From Adineta ricciae (lineage: Eukaryota; Rotifera; Eurotatoria; Adinetida; Adinetidae), in NCBI GenBank assembly GCA_905250025.1, contig CAJNOJ010000177.1:124001-188000 (forward strand): a stretch of 64,000 nt of DNA, read 5' to 3'. Position 1 is the first letter of the stretch. Every line of letters begins with the position of its first letter. Positions 21,957 to 34,096 of this stretch are shown here, one piece after another. A program made the translations under genes and the position numbers. Under the pieces are notes generated by a model. It was not told the origin of the DNA and ran no database searches. It saw nothing but the letters and a program-made list of their open reading frames with translations.

Positions 21957-24735
21957 TTAATAACAATGAACCATACCGCGTTCACCACGAAGAGAAAATC
22001 CCATGATAAGTTCATCATCTGGGCCTATGAAAAGTTCATTAGAAAAACTTTTCGTGTTATTTCTCTAAAGACAAAGATTTTTACCGAGTGCTATGCCATA
22101 CAATGTATCTGCTTGAATACGACGTTTCTCTTGTCCGTCGGAGGTGATTTCCATCAGCTGCCGTCGTGGATTGCTATGAGATTTGGCTCCGGTCGATCTT
22201 TCGTTTAAACTATTGTAACATATATCTTCGCTTAATTTCAATAAACTTCGATTATCTTTGAAAATGACGCCATCGGTTAATTTCCATTGTTGATTACAAG
22301 AATTTTCATACATTGTGATCAAACGAAGTTTATCGTCTTTACTGTACAAACGATACACATCGCGTTCAACATCAATCAAACCAATTGAATGATCGGATTG
22401 TATCATTATGGATGGTTCGAACAATTCTTCTGATAAATCTAAAAGAATTTCTTCCGCTTGTAAACATTTTCGAATTTCATCCACTTTGTTCGGTGTCATA
22501 TAACAATACACATTATTTTCCATTGGATTCAAAGCCCATAGACAACCGTAGATTTGATCAGCGAGAATCGCCCGTATGGGATGTGATTGATAAACGCCGT
22601 CGATTTCTTCGCCACCATGAGAAAATAGATAAATCATTCCGCCATGATCATTACAACGACCCTACGAAGAGCAAATCCAACAAGTTCTTTCGTTTGCACG
22701 GAAAACTCATCGTACCTGTTCGCCTTTCAGGATTGGTAAGCCAGCCTTGATCAATTTGGAATGTTCGATTTCATTTGATCGCTGTTCAAAACGACGAACA
22801 TAGACAACGATAGCGAATTCATAAACAGTAAATGATTCCAAAAGTAATCGCGAATTCTTTGGAAAAAGTTCGCCCGTACCGATAATCGATGGTTTTAGAT
22901 TAGTTTTATATTTCGGTAGACTATAAACACCAAGTCGACCATAATTATCAGAAATAAATAACATATAATCGTGTTTATGATGAGCACGGACATCAGCCTG
23001 TCGAGCTCGATTACGATTGTCGAGTACATACAAAAAGAAGGGAATATCTTTGAAACTGATAGACCATTGGTATCGATTGTTTGGTATAGTGTCAAAATTA
23101 GTTTCATTGGGTTGAAGTAGTGGAGTATGTGAATAGGACAATCCACGACCACGTGAATAACGACTACCGGAGGATCTAAAGGAAATTTTACAGACCATTG
23201 CGATAGTTTCTTCGTTGAATATTTACCGTGAATTTCGGGAATACTGATAGTTTCGAGCCGGTGGCCTGAGTAAATGTGACAGATGTTGAATTCCACGTTC
23301 AGCACCGCGTGATCGAAATGACGATCGCATCCGACGAGGAAATCGTGTTCGTTCGGGTGCTTCTAGCGCCAGTGGTGATACAACGTTGTCACTGGGTTTT
23401 ATTTCTTGATTATCACTTGTCGTAGATCTTATTCCCTGGTCTGTGGACGATGATTGATCATCAAATTTGAGTTCACCAATAAATTGACTGATGTTAATAG
23501 AGAATGCGTCAGCTTGAGACAGGTAAGGAATCTTGTATGAGAAAGATGTTAATTGATAGCTTGAATTTTGATTTTTCCTACTTTCATTTCGATCTCTTTT
23601 ATCTGCTTATCACGCCAAACTAGTTTTTCTAGAAGATCTTCTGTTTCTCCAAGAAATGCAACCAAATCCGATACATTTGTTTGTTCTCTATAACAAGTCA
23701 TCGTTTCTCATGCTTGATTCCTAAGATTTCTCACTCAAAAATGTTTGGTAAACGTTCTCGAATCGATTGGTAATCATTATCGACGTTATTTGTCTTCACT
23801 CTAAAACCAAGTTCGATTGAAAACTCGAAGAAAAATTCATCTATTTACATTTTTTCGAGATTCTGCATATGATTATCAATGCGTGTTGCTAATGTTTGTC
23901 GATGTTGATCGATAATTGTCTTCAGATTTTGACTTCTATCTTCGATCGTTCTTCTGATTGTATCGAGTTTTGACGTCGCATCCGTTCGGTTTTGATGCGA
24001 TAGAACTGGACATAGAAAACGATAGTCCGTATTATAGTTTTGTCGCTTATATCAACAGAAAAACATTTACGTACGAACATGTTCGTTTATTTGATGGAAT
24101 TTATCTTTACATTGCTTCCATTTCTCGTGTAGAACATCCGTAATCGATTGATAATGCTGTCCGATGCACAATTCGCATATATCGCATTGGCAATGTTCAC
24201 AAAGAACAATCAGATGAGATTTTTTCTTGCAAATGGTACACGGCGGTTGAGCAACAGCAACTTGTTTACGTATGTTCGATGAACATACTGAAATACTTGT
24301 TTGATGATCATTGAAACGAGTGTCCTCTTCGATGGCTGAAGGCGACGTGCAATCAACATCGTAATCAACTAGTTTCCTTGCAGAATTCTGTTTCTTTTTA
24401 ATATGTTGACTGACAAGATCATTGACAACACTATCGATCACTAAAGACTAAATAAACAGAGACAAATCAATCGATAAGTAGTGATTTCCCTTTCCAACAA
24501 AGCTCAGCTACATTGTTATGCTTTATTATTATTGCAGACACTTCACCTTTTCGAATTCAATTTGTGTTTGAAATCGATGTATAGCTGAACAAGGACATGA
24601 TAACGTGTAGTTATTAGCGATCTTTAAACAACACAAATAGCAATAGACACAACCACAACGAAGACGACGAGCATCAGAAAACAAGTTTTTACATATTAAA
24701 CATCGAACAAGATGATCCGGTAGATAACAGGCCAT
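21957..24735 (-). CDS. TL-C: RING / B-box-like / coiled coil / propeller-like protein (array gene 3)
   Basis: Exon 1 encodes CLICKNLFSDARRLRCGC then YCYLCC and CPC, a RING in which the usual zinc-binding His is replaced by Cys. Next comes a B-box-like finger PPCTICKKKSHLIVLCEHCQ with CDICELC and an H. Coiled-coil exons run over 23560-23950. The linker reads IGELKF near 23480. The C-terminal domain extends over several exons; the final exon is reached by splicing from a donor near 22089 to an acceptor near 22026 and ends in GPDDELIMGFSLRG...VHCY with the stop at about 21957. Reading through that donor gives a false stop at 22065. As elsewhere in the array, function as an E3 ligase is inferred from RING plus coiled coil only. 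Confidence 0.75.
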
Positions 24736-24884
24736 TATGTTCTAGAACAAATCAAAACTCATATACGAGCAAATGCTTCTTCTATCTTTCTTTTGTCGTG
24801 TACATCTAATATATAATTTGACTATAAAAACAACACATGAGAAGAAAACAAAGTAAATTACATAGAGAATAAAATTGGGGAGAG

Positions 24885-27225
24885 TTAAACATAACATTTG
24901 ACAATGCCTTTGGTATTTACTCGTATACCAATGAGAATTTCGTCAGTCGGAGTTATCATCATTCCATATGCATCGAGTTCTTCGATCAATCCGATAATAT
25001 TATGCTGTGGACTGGCATCAAGTTGGTAATAAACATGTTTCGATGGTCCGCTTTTCAATGTACTCATCTCATCGAGTTTAATAAGTAAGCTATTATCGGA
25101 AAATAACGCCATATCCCAACAAAAATGCGTTGATTCATTGTGAACATTCACATATTCATAAATTTCCTGTTTGGTTCGTTTGTCATAAACGTGAATAGCT
25201 TGTCGATTTTTATCTAAGACAGCTAAGGCATTTTGATTGACAGATATATGTATCGGTGCAAATGGTTTAGAAAATTGCACATGTGAATGACGGGTTTGAA
25301 GACATTCTTCGGGATTTAATGATTTCAGTTCGGGCAAATTATAATAAAATAATGCTAATTGCTTTTGGTCCAACGACCAAAGAATGTTTTTGCCAATATC
25401 AACAGTTAATTCACGTGAAGGATGATTATGCACACATTTACCATTGGAAATCAATTTCCCATCGAACGTAAACCAATAGATTGTACCATGCAATTCATTC
25501 TTTTTACGTTTGAAGACAATGATCCATGATTTATAAACCACGAATGAGTCGATTATTGTTTGATCTTCATCGTTCGCGGTTGGACCTGGATTATCTTTGA
25601 ATAATTTGATTTCCCGCTGTAAACTTGGTTTTTGTCGAATATCATTTGATTTATGTAGTCTGTAGATTGCTAAGGAACCTACATGAGAAAGTTTACAAAC
25701 GATTCACAAACATAGAAAGAAGGCAGACCATATTTATCACAGACGAATATTTGATTTCCCAAAATTCGAACGTAATACGGTACGGAGAAATATTCGATTT
25801 GCCAAAAGAGTTTTTTCTTTTGTAAATGAGGACTCGACGATAACTGCTCGTATTTTATTTTGTTTTCAGGTAGATTTGATGAATTGATAACATCGAATTC
25901 GTCATCTTCAGATTTACATTGAGAGTTGCGATGACTGTCCGTCAATTGAGATGATGGAGAATCAGTATGTACATCAGTGAACTCAAGTGAACCAAAAAGT
26001 GAAGATATGTCGATTTGCTCGGGTAGACTGAGAAATGGAAACTAAAACAATCATCAGATCGTTCGAGATACTCATCAAATTCTTTCGTACTTTCAATTCA
26101 TTACGATCAAGGAGATTATTGAGATTATTCAATCGATCTTCAAGATGTTCGATTTCGAATAGGAAGTCATTCACCTTGTCAGCATCAATATCAGACGATC
26201 TAAAAGAGAGTATCTCAAGAAAATGATGATCGAATGGCGAAAGACATTTACTGAAATAATTCACCGACTCGTTTATCAATCGATTCGTATTCGTCAACGA
26301 CTTGTTCATGAATAAAACTAAATGAGAAAGAAGATGCTTAGTTTCGCATTTAAAGTTCAATTTACGATTGTTTATATGTTTGTCGATGTTTTTCAATGGT
26401 GTCCATGTGATAATTCTTTTGAGTTTCGACTGTTTTTATCAGTTGATCACTTTGTTTACTAATGAGAGTCTGCAAATTTCGTGCTTTATTGTACATTTCT
26501 ATTGCTTCATTATCAAATCGTACTAAAAATACATCGAGTGAATTGTCATATGAGAGACAACAACATATGTTACTTGATTTTTCATTAATCGTTTCAAATC
26601 GAGCTTTACACGCATCCCATTCACGTTTAACATCGTCGTTAATAACAGTACGGTGTTCACTGGAGCATTTTATGCAAATAACATTGTCACAATGACTACA
26701 AACAATCAATTCTCCTCGAATGTTACACGATTGACATTTAGCTATGAGTGCTCGTGTGGCCGGTTGTGAAGTAATCGATGGCGTCGAACATTGTGAGACC
26801 GAATGATTTAACGGGTGAAGTTCTTGTTTGGATGTCAATGGCACAGGTGTTGATGGTACTGTCAGCGGATTGTGCGAGATTGTTGACGATGGACGAGATG
26901 CAAGTCCGGATAAGCGACTTTGATCTTTTTTGAATTGAGTGACCATCGATGCAAGAAATCCATCGCGCATGCAACGGTTTTGAAATTCGTCGAATGAACT
27001 GTACTGATGAAGTTTTTCACATTTGGGACAGGTTAATGTTAAGGTTTCCTCATTAAATCGACCGCATATACAATCAAAACAAAACGAATGTGAACAAGGG
27101 ATCTAAAAGCGCACACAAACGTTCTTATCGACTGTTGCTCTCGCTTCTCAAATGCTGCTCACCTGTCGAGGATCAGCATAGTAACTGTGACACAATCCAC
27201 ACATGACAAGTTTTGCATTAATCAT
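24885..27225 (-). CDS. TL-D: RING / B-box-like / coiled coil / propeller-like protein (array gene 4)
   Basis: Exon 1 (MINAKLVMCGLCHSYYADPRQ) splices to IPCSHSFCFDCICG and CPKC, giving a complete C3HC4-type RING. A Ser/Thr/Pro linker precedes a B-box-like finger CQSCNIRGELIVCSHCDNV with CIKCSSEH. Helical segments around 26400-26570 and 26000-26300 form the coiled coil. The linker is LFGSLEF. The C-terminal domain runs from about 25830 to 24885, with the shared pattern PTDEILIGI near the end and the tail IVKCYV. Of the seven copies this and TL-E keep the most regular zinc-binding residues. Confidence 0.8.
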
Positions 27226-27484
27226 CGTTGGAAACGTGATGATATCAAACGAACATCAAGATGAACAAAATCTGAAAAGAAAATCTTGTTCAATAAAGTT
27301 TCTTATTTACACTGTTTAAAGTTAAATCTGACAACGAGAAAGAAAAATAGATAAGAACAGTAAATCGTGACTATTGGATTGTATGATCTGACTTGTAGGA
27401 AATATAAACAACTTATAAGACGTGAACGAAAAACAAACAAAGGATAAATGAATATGAAACAATTAAATTATTTCGAATTTTCGA

Positions 27485-29942
27485 TCAGACGTAGCAATTT
27501 ATGAGACCTTCGAAACAATTTGCTTTCCTTAAGCCAACAATCACTTCCGACTCGGAACCAATAGCAAAGCCGTAAACATTCGTTGCTTGAATTTGTGAAA
27601 CCGCTTCGTAATTTCCATTGCTTTCATTCCGTCGCACATGTACAACTACGTGGTGAATCACTTGTGAACGATCACCGGTGCGTTCGTTATCGTCGAAGCG
27701 TAACAGGAGACTATTATCCGGAAAGATTTCTACACGCCATAATTTATTATCACCGGTTGGCAAATAATCTGCTGCATAAACACCGACTTCTTTTTGAGTC
27801 AATTTATCAAAAAAAGTTACTATTTGCGTTCGAGAGTCTAGAAAACGAGTCAATGTGATCAGCGAATCAATGAAATTTTCTAACTGACCAAGTATCGCGA
27901 GAAGATTTTGATTGATAGCCATTCGAATAACATCACACGTTCGATCGTTTAAGCGAGTCGTTGATTTATGTGTCGCCAAGAATGACTGGATTTCTTGAGT
28001 AGTTCGTGGTAGATCATGTTTGTAAATGCAATGCATACCGCGGTCTACAGCCCCTACCAGTCGAATTGATAGTAGAGAAAAAACCTTAGAAATGAAATTT
28101 TCGACATACATATACAATTTCCTTTGGGACTTTCATCGCAGATCAATTGTCGAAGTGTGTATCGATGCTCGTATTCGACTTTCATTTGTAATTGTCCTGT
28201 ATGGGTGAAAAATGCGATAAAATTAGAAAGTGATTCGTCTGATCCTTTGACAAAAACACAAATGTATGGTTTATCTAAATCATCCAAATTCAACCATAAA
28301 CACGAGTTTCACATTCCATCTTATATGACTTACAAACACTGAATGATTCGACGTAAACACGAGACCATGTTCCAACTCGAAACTGTGGAAAAAGAACAAA
28401 GGATTTCTTTGGTGTTGGTTTAGTACGTGCATTGGTGTATGTCCATGTGCTAAAAAGTACTGAAGTTTACGAATAGTTCAAAGGAGAGCATTCACCTGAC
28501 AAAACCCCAACGATCTGATGCAAATAAGATTGATTGCCGATAGAGTACGATATATTGTGGAACGAATTTGAAATGTATAGACCAAAGAAGTTTTTTATTT
28601 GAGATATTCTCCAATAATGTCTTGTTCGTTGGCGTTGGAGTTTCGTCTCCTTGATTGATTTGTTGTGGAGTTTCATCTGACTTGACGCTTTCATTATCGT
28701 TGATTTCGACGGATTCCTCTTCGTTGTTTGTATTTTCTTCGTTGTTATCATCATCGATGGAAGTACGTAGATGTTCAACAGATGTTTGAATAGAAATTGC
28801 TCCGAGTAACGATGAATTCAAATCTGACGTGGAATACTTGGGTAACTGGTGTGAATACAGATCGATCTGTTTATGTTTTTGTCGTAAATTCATTCTGAAA
28901 CCATTGATTTCTTCGAGGAAACATTCCGCTTTTATCGGATCTGGATCTGTCAAACTAAAAAGTCGAAAGAGAATCGTGAAAAATCAAGAAAATACGCATA
29001 GAAGTGGAATCGTACGAGAGAAAGACTTGAATACGTTGGTCAATCGATTGAAACTGTGATGCAATATCCTCCCGAATACTCTCATATTTCTGCGCATATT
29101 GATTGATTTTACGTAAGTAAATCTCTCGCCACTTTTCGATTGTTTGTAGAAGAAAATTCGACCGTTTTTCGATTCGAGATTTCAATTCGTACATGTGAGA
29201 TTCAAGATCAAATTGTTGTTCATCGAAAAGTACTTAAAAAGAACCAACAGATAGGCGAATAAACAGAAACCACACATATCGAAATCTTACTGGACTTTTC
29301 GTACATATAATTCCACATTTGTTTACATGTCATCCAACTTTGTTGAACATTATTATTTACAATTAATTGGTGCTGAGAAATACATTCAAAACAAATAACT
29401 TGTTCACATTCCGGACAAACAACTAAATCGAAAATCAGAGTTCGGATTCTTCGAACAATTTCCTTGACATACCCAGTTCTTTTCGAAGTGTGCATTGCGC
29501 ACATTTAGCAATGAGAAATGGCGCTGGACTTCGTTCAAGGATTTGCTCGAGTGTGAATGCAAGCAATGGAGCAGTTGAAATGGATTTTTTGCGTCGATGT
29601 TCACCGACTAATGACATAACGAAGGCATCGACAATCAAACTTGTTTCAAACTGTGTAAAAGAATCGAATTGATGAATACGTCTAAAACAAAACTAGGAAT
29701 TTGTCGGCCAATCCACTCGAACAAGCACGTACTTGCATCGCGAACAAATAATTCTATTGGATGTTGGTTCGAAATGTGAAACGATACATTGATAACAAAA
29801 TGAATGACCACACCGCAATTGTCTGGCATCCTTTTCGCCCGAAAGACAGAAATGAAGTGTCGCGAAGGAAAAACAAGACAAAACTTACATTGAACAATGA
29901 TTGACAAACTGTACACAAAAGAATGTTGCGCGATATGGACAT
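27485..29942 (-). CDS. TL-E: RING / B-box-like / coiled coil / propeller-like protein (array gene 5)
   Basis: Exon 1 starts MSISRNILLCTVCQSLFN and splices to DARQLRCGHSFCYQC...CSRC, a canonical RING. The next exon (RIHQFDSFTQFET...) matches the equivalent segment of TL-D. The B-box is AKCAQCTLRKEL joined to VVCPECEQV, CFEC and an H. Coiled coil at about 28955-29200. The GEL linker has drifted to LLGAIS and is followed by an acidic, Asn/Glu-rich insert. The C-terminal domain ends with SESEVIVGLR and the tail LINCYV at 27485. Several short introns lie in the propeller-like part. Confidence 0.78.
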
Positions 29943-30555
29943 ATTTCATTGACTTCTAAAACGAAGATTTCACATGAGAGAAGAGATTTCGTATCTAATC
30001 ATCGCCTTTATTAATAACCAATAGAAAAAGGAAAAAAAACAACATAAAATGAAAAAGAAGCAGAAACAAATGAAAGTGATATGAATAACGTTGTTATATT
30101 AAAATGTAGACGCTTTCTCATTCCTCTCTCCTTTTTTTTTTCTTAGTGTTTCGTTACTTTAATATCTTCCATCCATATCACAATAAACACCGAAAGTAAG
30201 TAGAGAAATGAACAATGAATGTCTATATACAAAAGATATCTTTTTCACACGAATGAAAGCAAAGACAACTGAAAGGTCTTGATTTATCTTGACTAGAGAT
30301 CAAACAAATATAAGCATAAACGAACGAAGTACACACCAACATTATCAAAACAAACTGGCATTCTCACCAATAAATACAGTTATGTATCATCTTTAACCTT
30401 CTTCGGGAAGAAGCAAAAACAACGAACAAAAAATATACAAATCAAAGATGATAGTTTCGCCTGAATGAATTTTTACTTTGATCGTGAACGAATACGAGAA
30501 AGGATGATCAGATTCTTCTTCTCGATTTCCAATGATCATTCATGAGACTGTTTAC
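29943..30555. other. Intergenic between TL-E and TL-F
   Basis: About 610 bp, AT-rich with a poly-T run near 30130. No gene seen; expected to hold the TL-E promoter and TL-F 3' UTR. Confidence 0.4.
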
Positions 30556-33500
30556 TTATCTTCTTACATAACATTGAACAATGCCACTTTCTTTTGTTTG
30601 ACGAATACCCAAAATGACTTCATTGTTCGGTCCGATGATCATTCCGAACACGGAATTGAGTTGAATTTTACTGATGATTTGTTTTGTTGCTCGATGTACT
30701 TCGTAAACAATATGTTGACGAGTCACAGCATCGTGGTCAGCACGTTCATCAATTTTAAATATGAGACTGTTATTGTCTTTGCGAATTGCTACAAATAAAC
30801 TTGACTGATTAGTAGAGAAGAATAAGATTCGTCTCGTGCAATTCGACTACTCCTCGGGAGCAAGGAATGGTTAGAGTGAATTAGTTCTCGACTACTTACC
30901 GACGATTCCCCAACTTTCGAATTTATCCATAAAATGTTCGCATTTGAATTCTTCGATTTTTTCAGCTGTTTGTTTATCATATAAATGAACGGTACAATCA
31001 TTTCGTTCATAAAATCCTAAAATATCGTCGTTCTGTAGCATTTTCACAGCCGTATAATTAGAATTGAATTGTGTGAAATCACGTCGGGTCTTCATACAAG
31101 TTTCAATTTCTCCCAAACTATTCGGTAATGTATGATAGTAGATGGTACAGCGCATTCGATCCAAACAGTAGAGTCGATTGGCATTCTGATCGCACAAAAT
31201 ATGATGAACAGGAATGTTCTGGTGAATACCATTGGGTAAAACCGGTTTGCATTCGTGAGTAAAAAAATATAGTGTACCAGTCATTGTGTCTTGCTTTTTC
31301 CGAGAATAAACAATAAGAAATCGAGATGAAGCAACAACCGATTCGATCCATTCATCCGTATCATTAGGAAACAATGTATAAGAGTCAAATGGTTTGATTG
31401 GTTTGGGCGGAATGCTGCACACGGACACTTTACCATATTTATCAACTACAAAGATTTTTGGTGTGGGATAAGGTGTCATACATAGAAAGTTAGGTACTAA
31501 AAGTATATAAACGATGAATTTGAATGCATTTAAATATAGTCTAAGTACCAGCGGTATGCTCGACTTTCCATGATTTAGTAAATGTACTAGTAGAAGGAGT
31601 TTTATTTTGCGCGGCAGCAGTAGCTGGCAGTGTTTTTGCAGATTTCTCGTTTCCATTCGTCGTCGGATTCCCATCAGCTGCTGCCATAGCGAATGACGAA
31701 GGATGCGCCGGCGACGAACCAGCATTGATTACTTTACTGTATGGTGCATTAAATTCATGATGAATCTGAGCGGCCATTCGACGAAATTCATCGAATGGAT
31801 CGAGTGTACTATTTGGGCGTGTTTCGGCCATCAGCGGCTTTACTATATGCGCATCGGTTGTTGCCGAAGCAATGTGATTCGTCGGTGGCGTGATCGTGTT
31901 CACCAATGGCGGAGGCATTCCTGGCGGAAGTTTTGGTGATAGATTCGGCGTAAATTTATTCGGAAATATCGATGAATGATCCAGAAATCCATTTTGTTTA
32001 GGCAAATGTTGATGGTCCAATAGAGAAGAAATGGTTAGATTAGGAAGCGAATTCATCATAGGAGAGTTAAAACGAAGTTCACCCAGTAATTTCTCGATTG
32101 ATACACGTTCGTATCGCGCGACAGTTGGAATCTGTTATACAAGAAAGATTTGATAATCAGATGTCTACAATTTCCTAATGGAATATTTACTTTTAAGATG
32201 TGCGTATCAATTATATCGTTACGTTTACTCATTCGATTTTGAAGTTCACGAATGTCACGCAAGAAATCATCTTGAGTATAAGAGCCGATGTCTCCACCAC
32301 TGGAAAAGGAATCCGTAGGTATTTCTTTTTACTTGTCAATAACATACTTTAAGGCGTTTTCATATCGAATTTGTATCTGTTGAAAGGCATTTGCTAGTTC
32401 GCTATGTTTAATACTGAAAGTAACAAAATAGATCAAAAGGAATAGAAACATTTCCTTGTGATCTCAATTACCTGTTCACAGTCTGTTCATTTTCAATGTG
32501 TTCATTGATTCGTCCAATTAGAAGATCACGTTGTTGAATCACAAGTTGTGTCGCATCACGTGTACGTTGTTCAATAGCAACACGTATGGCAGCAAGATCA
32601 CTTTCGATTTGAGTTCGATCACGACTGTATTGATCTACGATATGATTTCACATAAAGTATTCGAGAAAAAAGTATTTGATCAAAGAAAGAATTACTTAGT
32701 TTTTGAAGTAAAGTACTGTATTTATTTTTACAAGTTTGCCATTTATTAGCCAGCTCTTGTGTATCGACTTTCGTTGTTACTCGATGTTCTTCAGCACATT
32801 TGAAGCATACAAAATGATCACAGTGTTCGCAAACCTACAAAATTTGCATATAAAAAGACTGAACATTTTTGTATTCAATAAACTCACGATCACTTGGCAT
32901 TTTTTACCACAACTATGGCAGCGGGCAATGACGGCCTCAAATCCAGAGGATGATTGCATTGGGGGCGGCGGCGGCGGCGGTGGTGGCGACGGCGTTGGTA
33001 CTGGTGAGGAAATAATACCATTCATTAGAGAAGGTGGAGGTGTGCTGCTGCCCAAAAATGTTTTTAGTTTTACTGATTTTGCCAGATTTTCCGCTGCAGA
33101 AGACCTTGGTGGCATCAAGGGTACCGGTGGCGGCGGTTTTGGAGCAACTGTAATGGATTCTGGTACCGATGCAGGTGGTGGTGGTGGTGGCGGTGGTGGT
33201 GATGGATGAGAAGGAGGAGGTGTAGTATTCGCTGGTGCTCCTTCTGGTGGCGCACCTGGTGGAGCTGTTGGTAAATGGGCTGCTGCTTTTTTCACTTCCT
33301 TCAGTACCGATTTCTCAGCGCCCGATGCCTTTTCTACTGGCTACATAAACACGATATTCACCAATAAAAGATCTATCATTTTCTGTCGTTAAAAAGCTTA
33401 CCATGGATGATGCGAACGCGACTTCACGTATCGCTGTTTTCTTTCCAAAACCGGAATGTGCTACTTGTTGTAATGATTTCTTGAAGATATTTTTCGATTT

Positions 33501-33761
33501 GAACGAATGTGTTACATCGCATACGGGACAAATAAGTGTATTGTCTTCTTTATTGAACAGTTCCAAACAACATTTATGGCAAACAATATGTCCGCTAAAT
33601 AGAACAAATCTGATTTTCGAAAAAACGATTTCAATCAACAAAATTACCAGGGAATTTTCCGCGGTTCATTACCGTAAATATTATCACTAAATTAAAGATG
33701 ATCATATGCGATAGAACTATTAGAAATCTTACCAGTTCGGACAGTTATCTGGGTTGGACAT
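30556..33761 (-). CDS. TL-F: RING / proline-rich / B-box-like / coiled coil / propeller-like protein (array gene 6)
   Basis: Three small exons build the RING: MSNPDNCPN, then a mini-exon DNIYGNEPRKIP whose ends complete Cys codons, then GHIVCHKCCLELF...CPVC. A long proline-rich stretch (33000-33280, runs of up to ten Pro encoded by GGT/GGC repeats on the plus strand) is unique to this copy. The B-box-like finger follows (ARCHSCGKKCQV with later C and H residues). Coiled coil lies over 32200-32700. The linker is LLGELRF. A Pro/Ser/Ala-rich insert precedes the C-terminal domain, which holds PNNEVILGIR and the tail IVQCYVRR. Poly-Pro suggests SH3/WW or profilin binding. Confidence 0.78.
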
Positions 33762-34096
33762 TGTGCTTCCAAGAAATTAAATGAACATATGCATCTAAAA
33801 TATAGTTGATTAGCATAAAAGAAGACTGATGTGCGATGCTGTTGATTTTTTTCAGAAGCAAGAACAAAGACCAGTACAGTCCTTCACTTTTTTTTTTCTT
33901 CGTTGTCAAGAACATACTTGAAAGGCACGAAAAGAACACGAAAGAAATTTTTTTCTAAAAAAGCCAAACGAAAAAGACCTCAAACACAATTCTCAAATAT
34001 GTCGCTATCTGATCTGGTCAAATATCTAGACAAGAAAACTGTTCAAAAATAATTTATTGTTCGTAATAAGAAGAATTCTAGTGACGAAAATATTCC
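33762..34096. other. Intergenic between TL-F and TL-G
   Basis: About 335 bp with a poly-T tract near 33890; no coding signal. Confidence 0.4.

Noticed and set aside
32736-33209. Plus-strand ORF of 157 codons with long Gly runs
   Set aside because: It is the antisense shadow of the proline-rich insert in TL-F.
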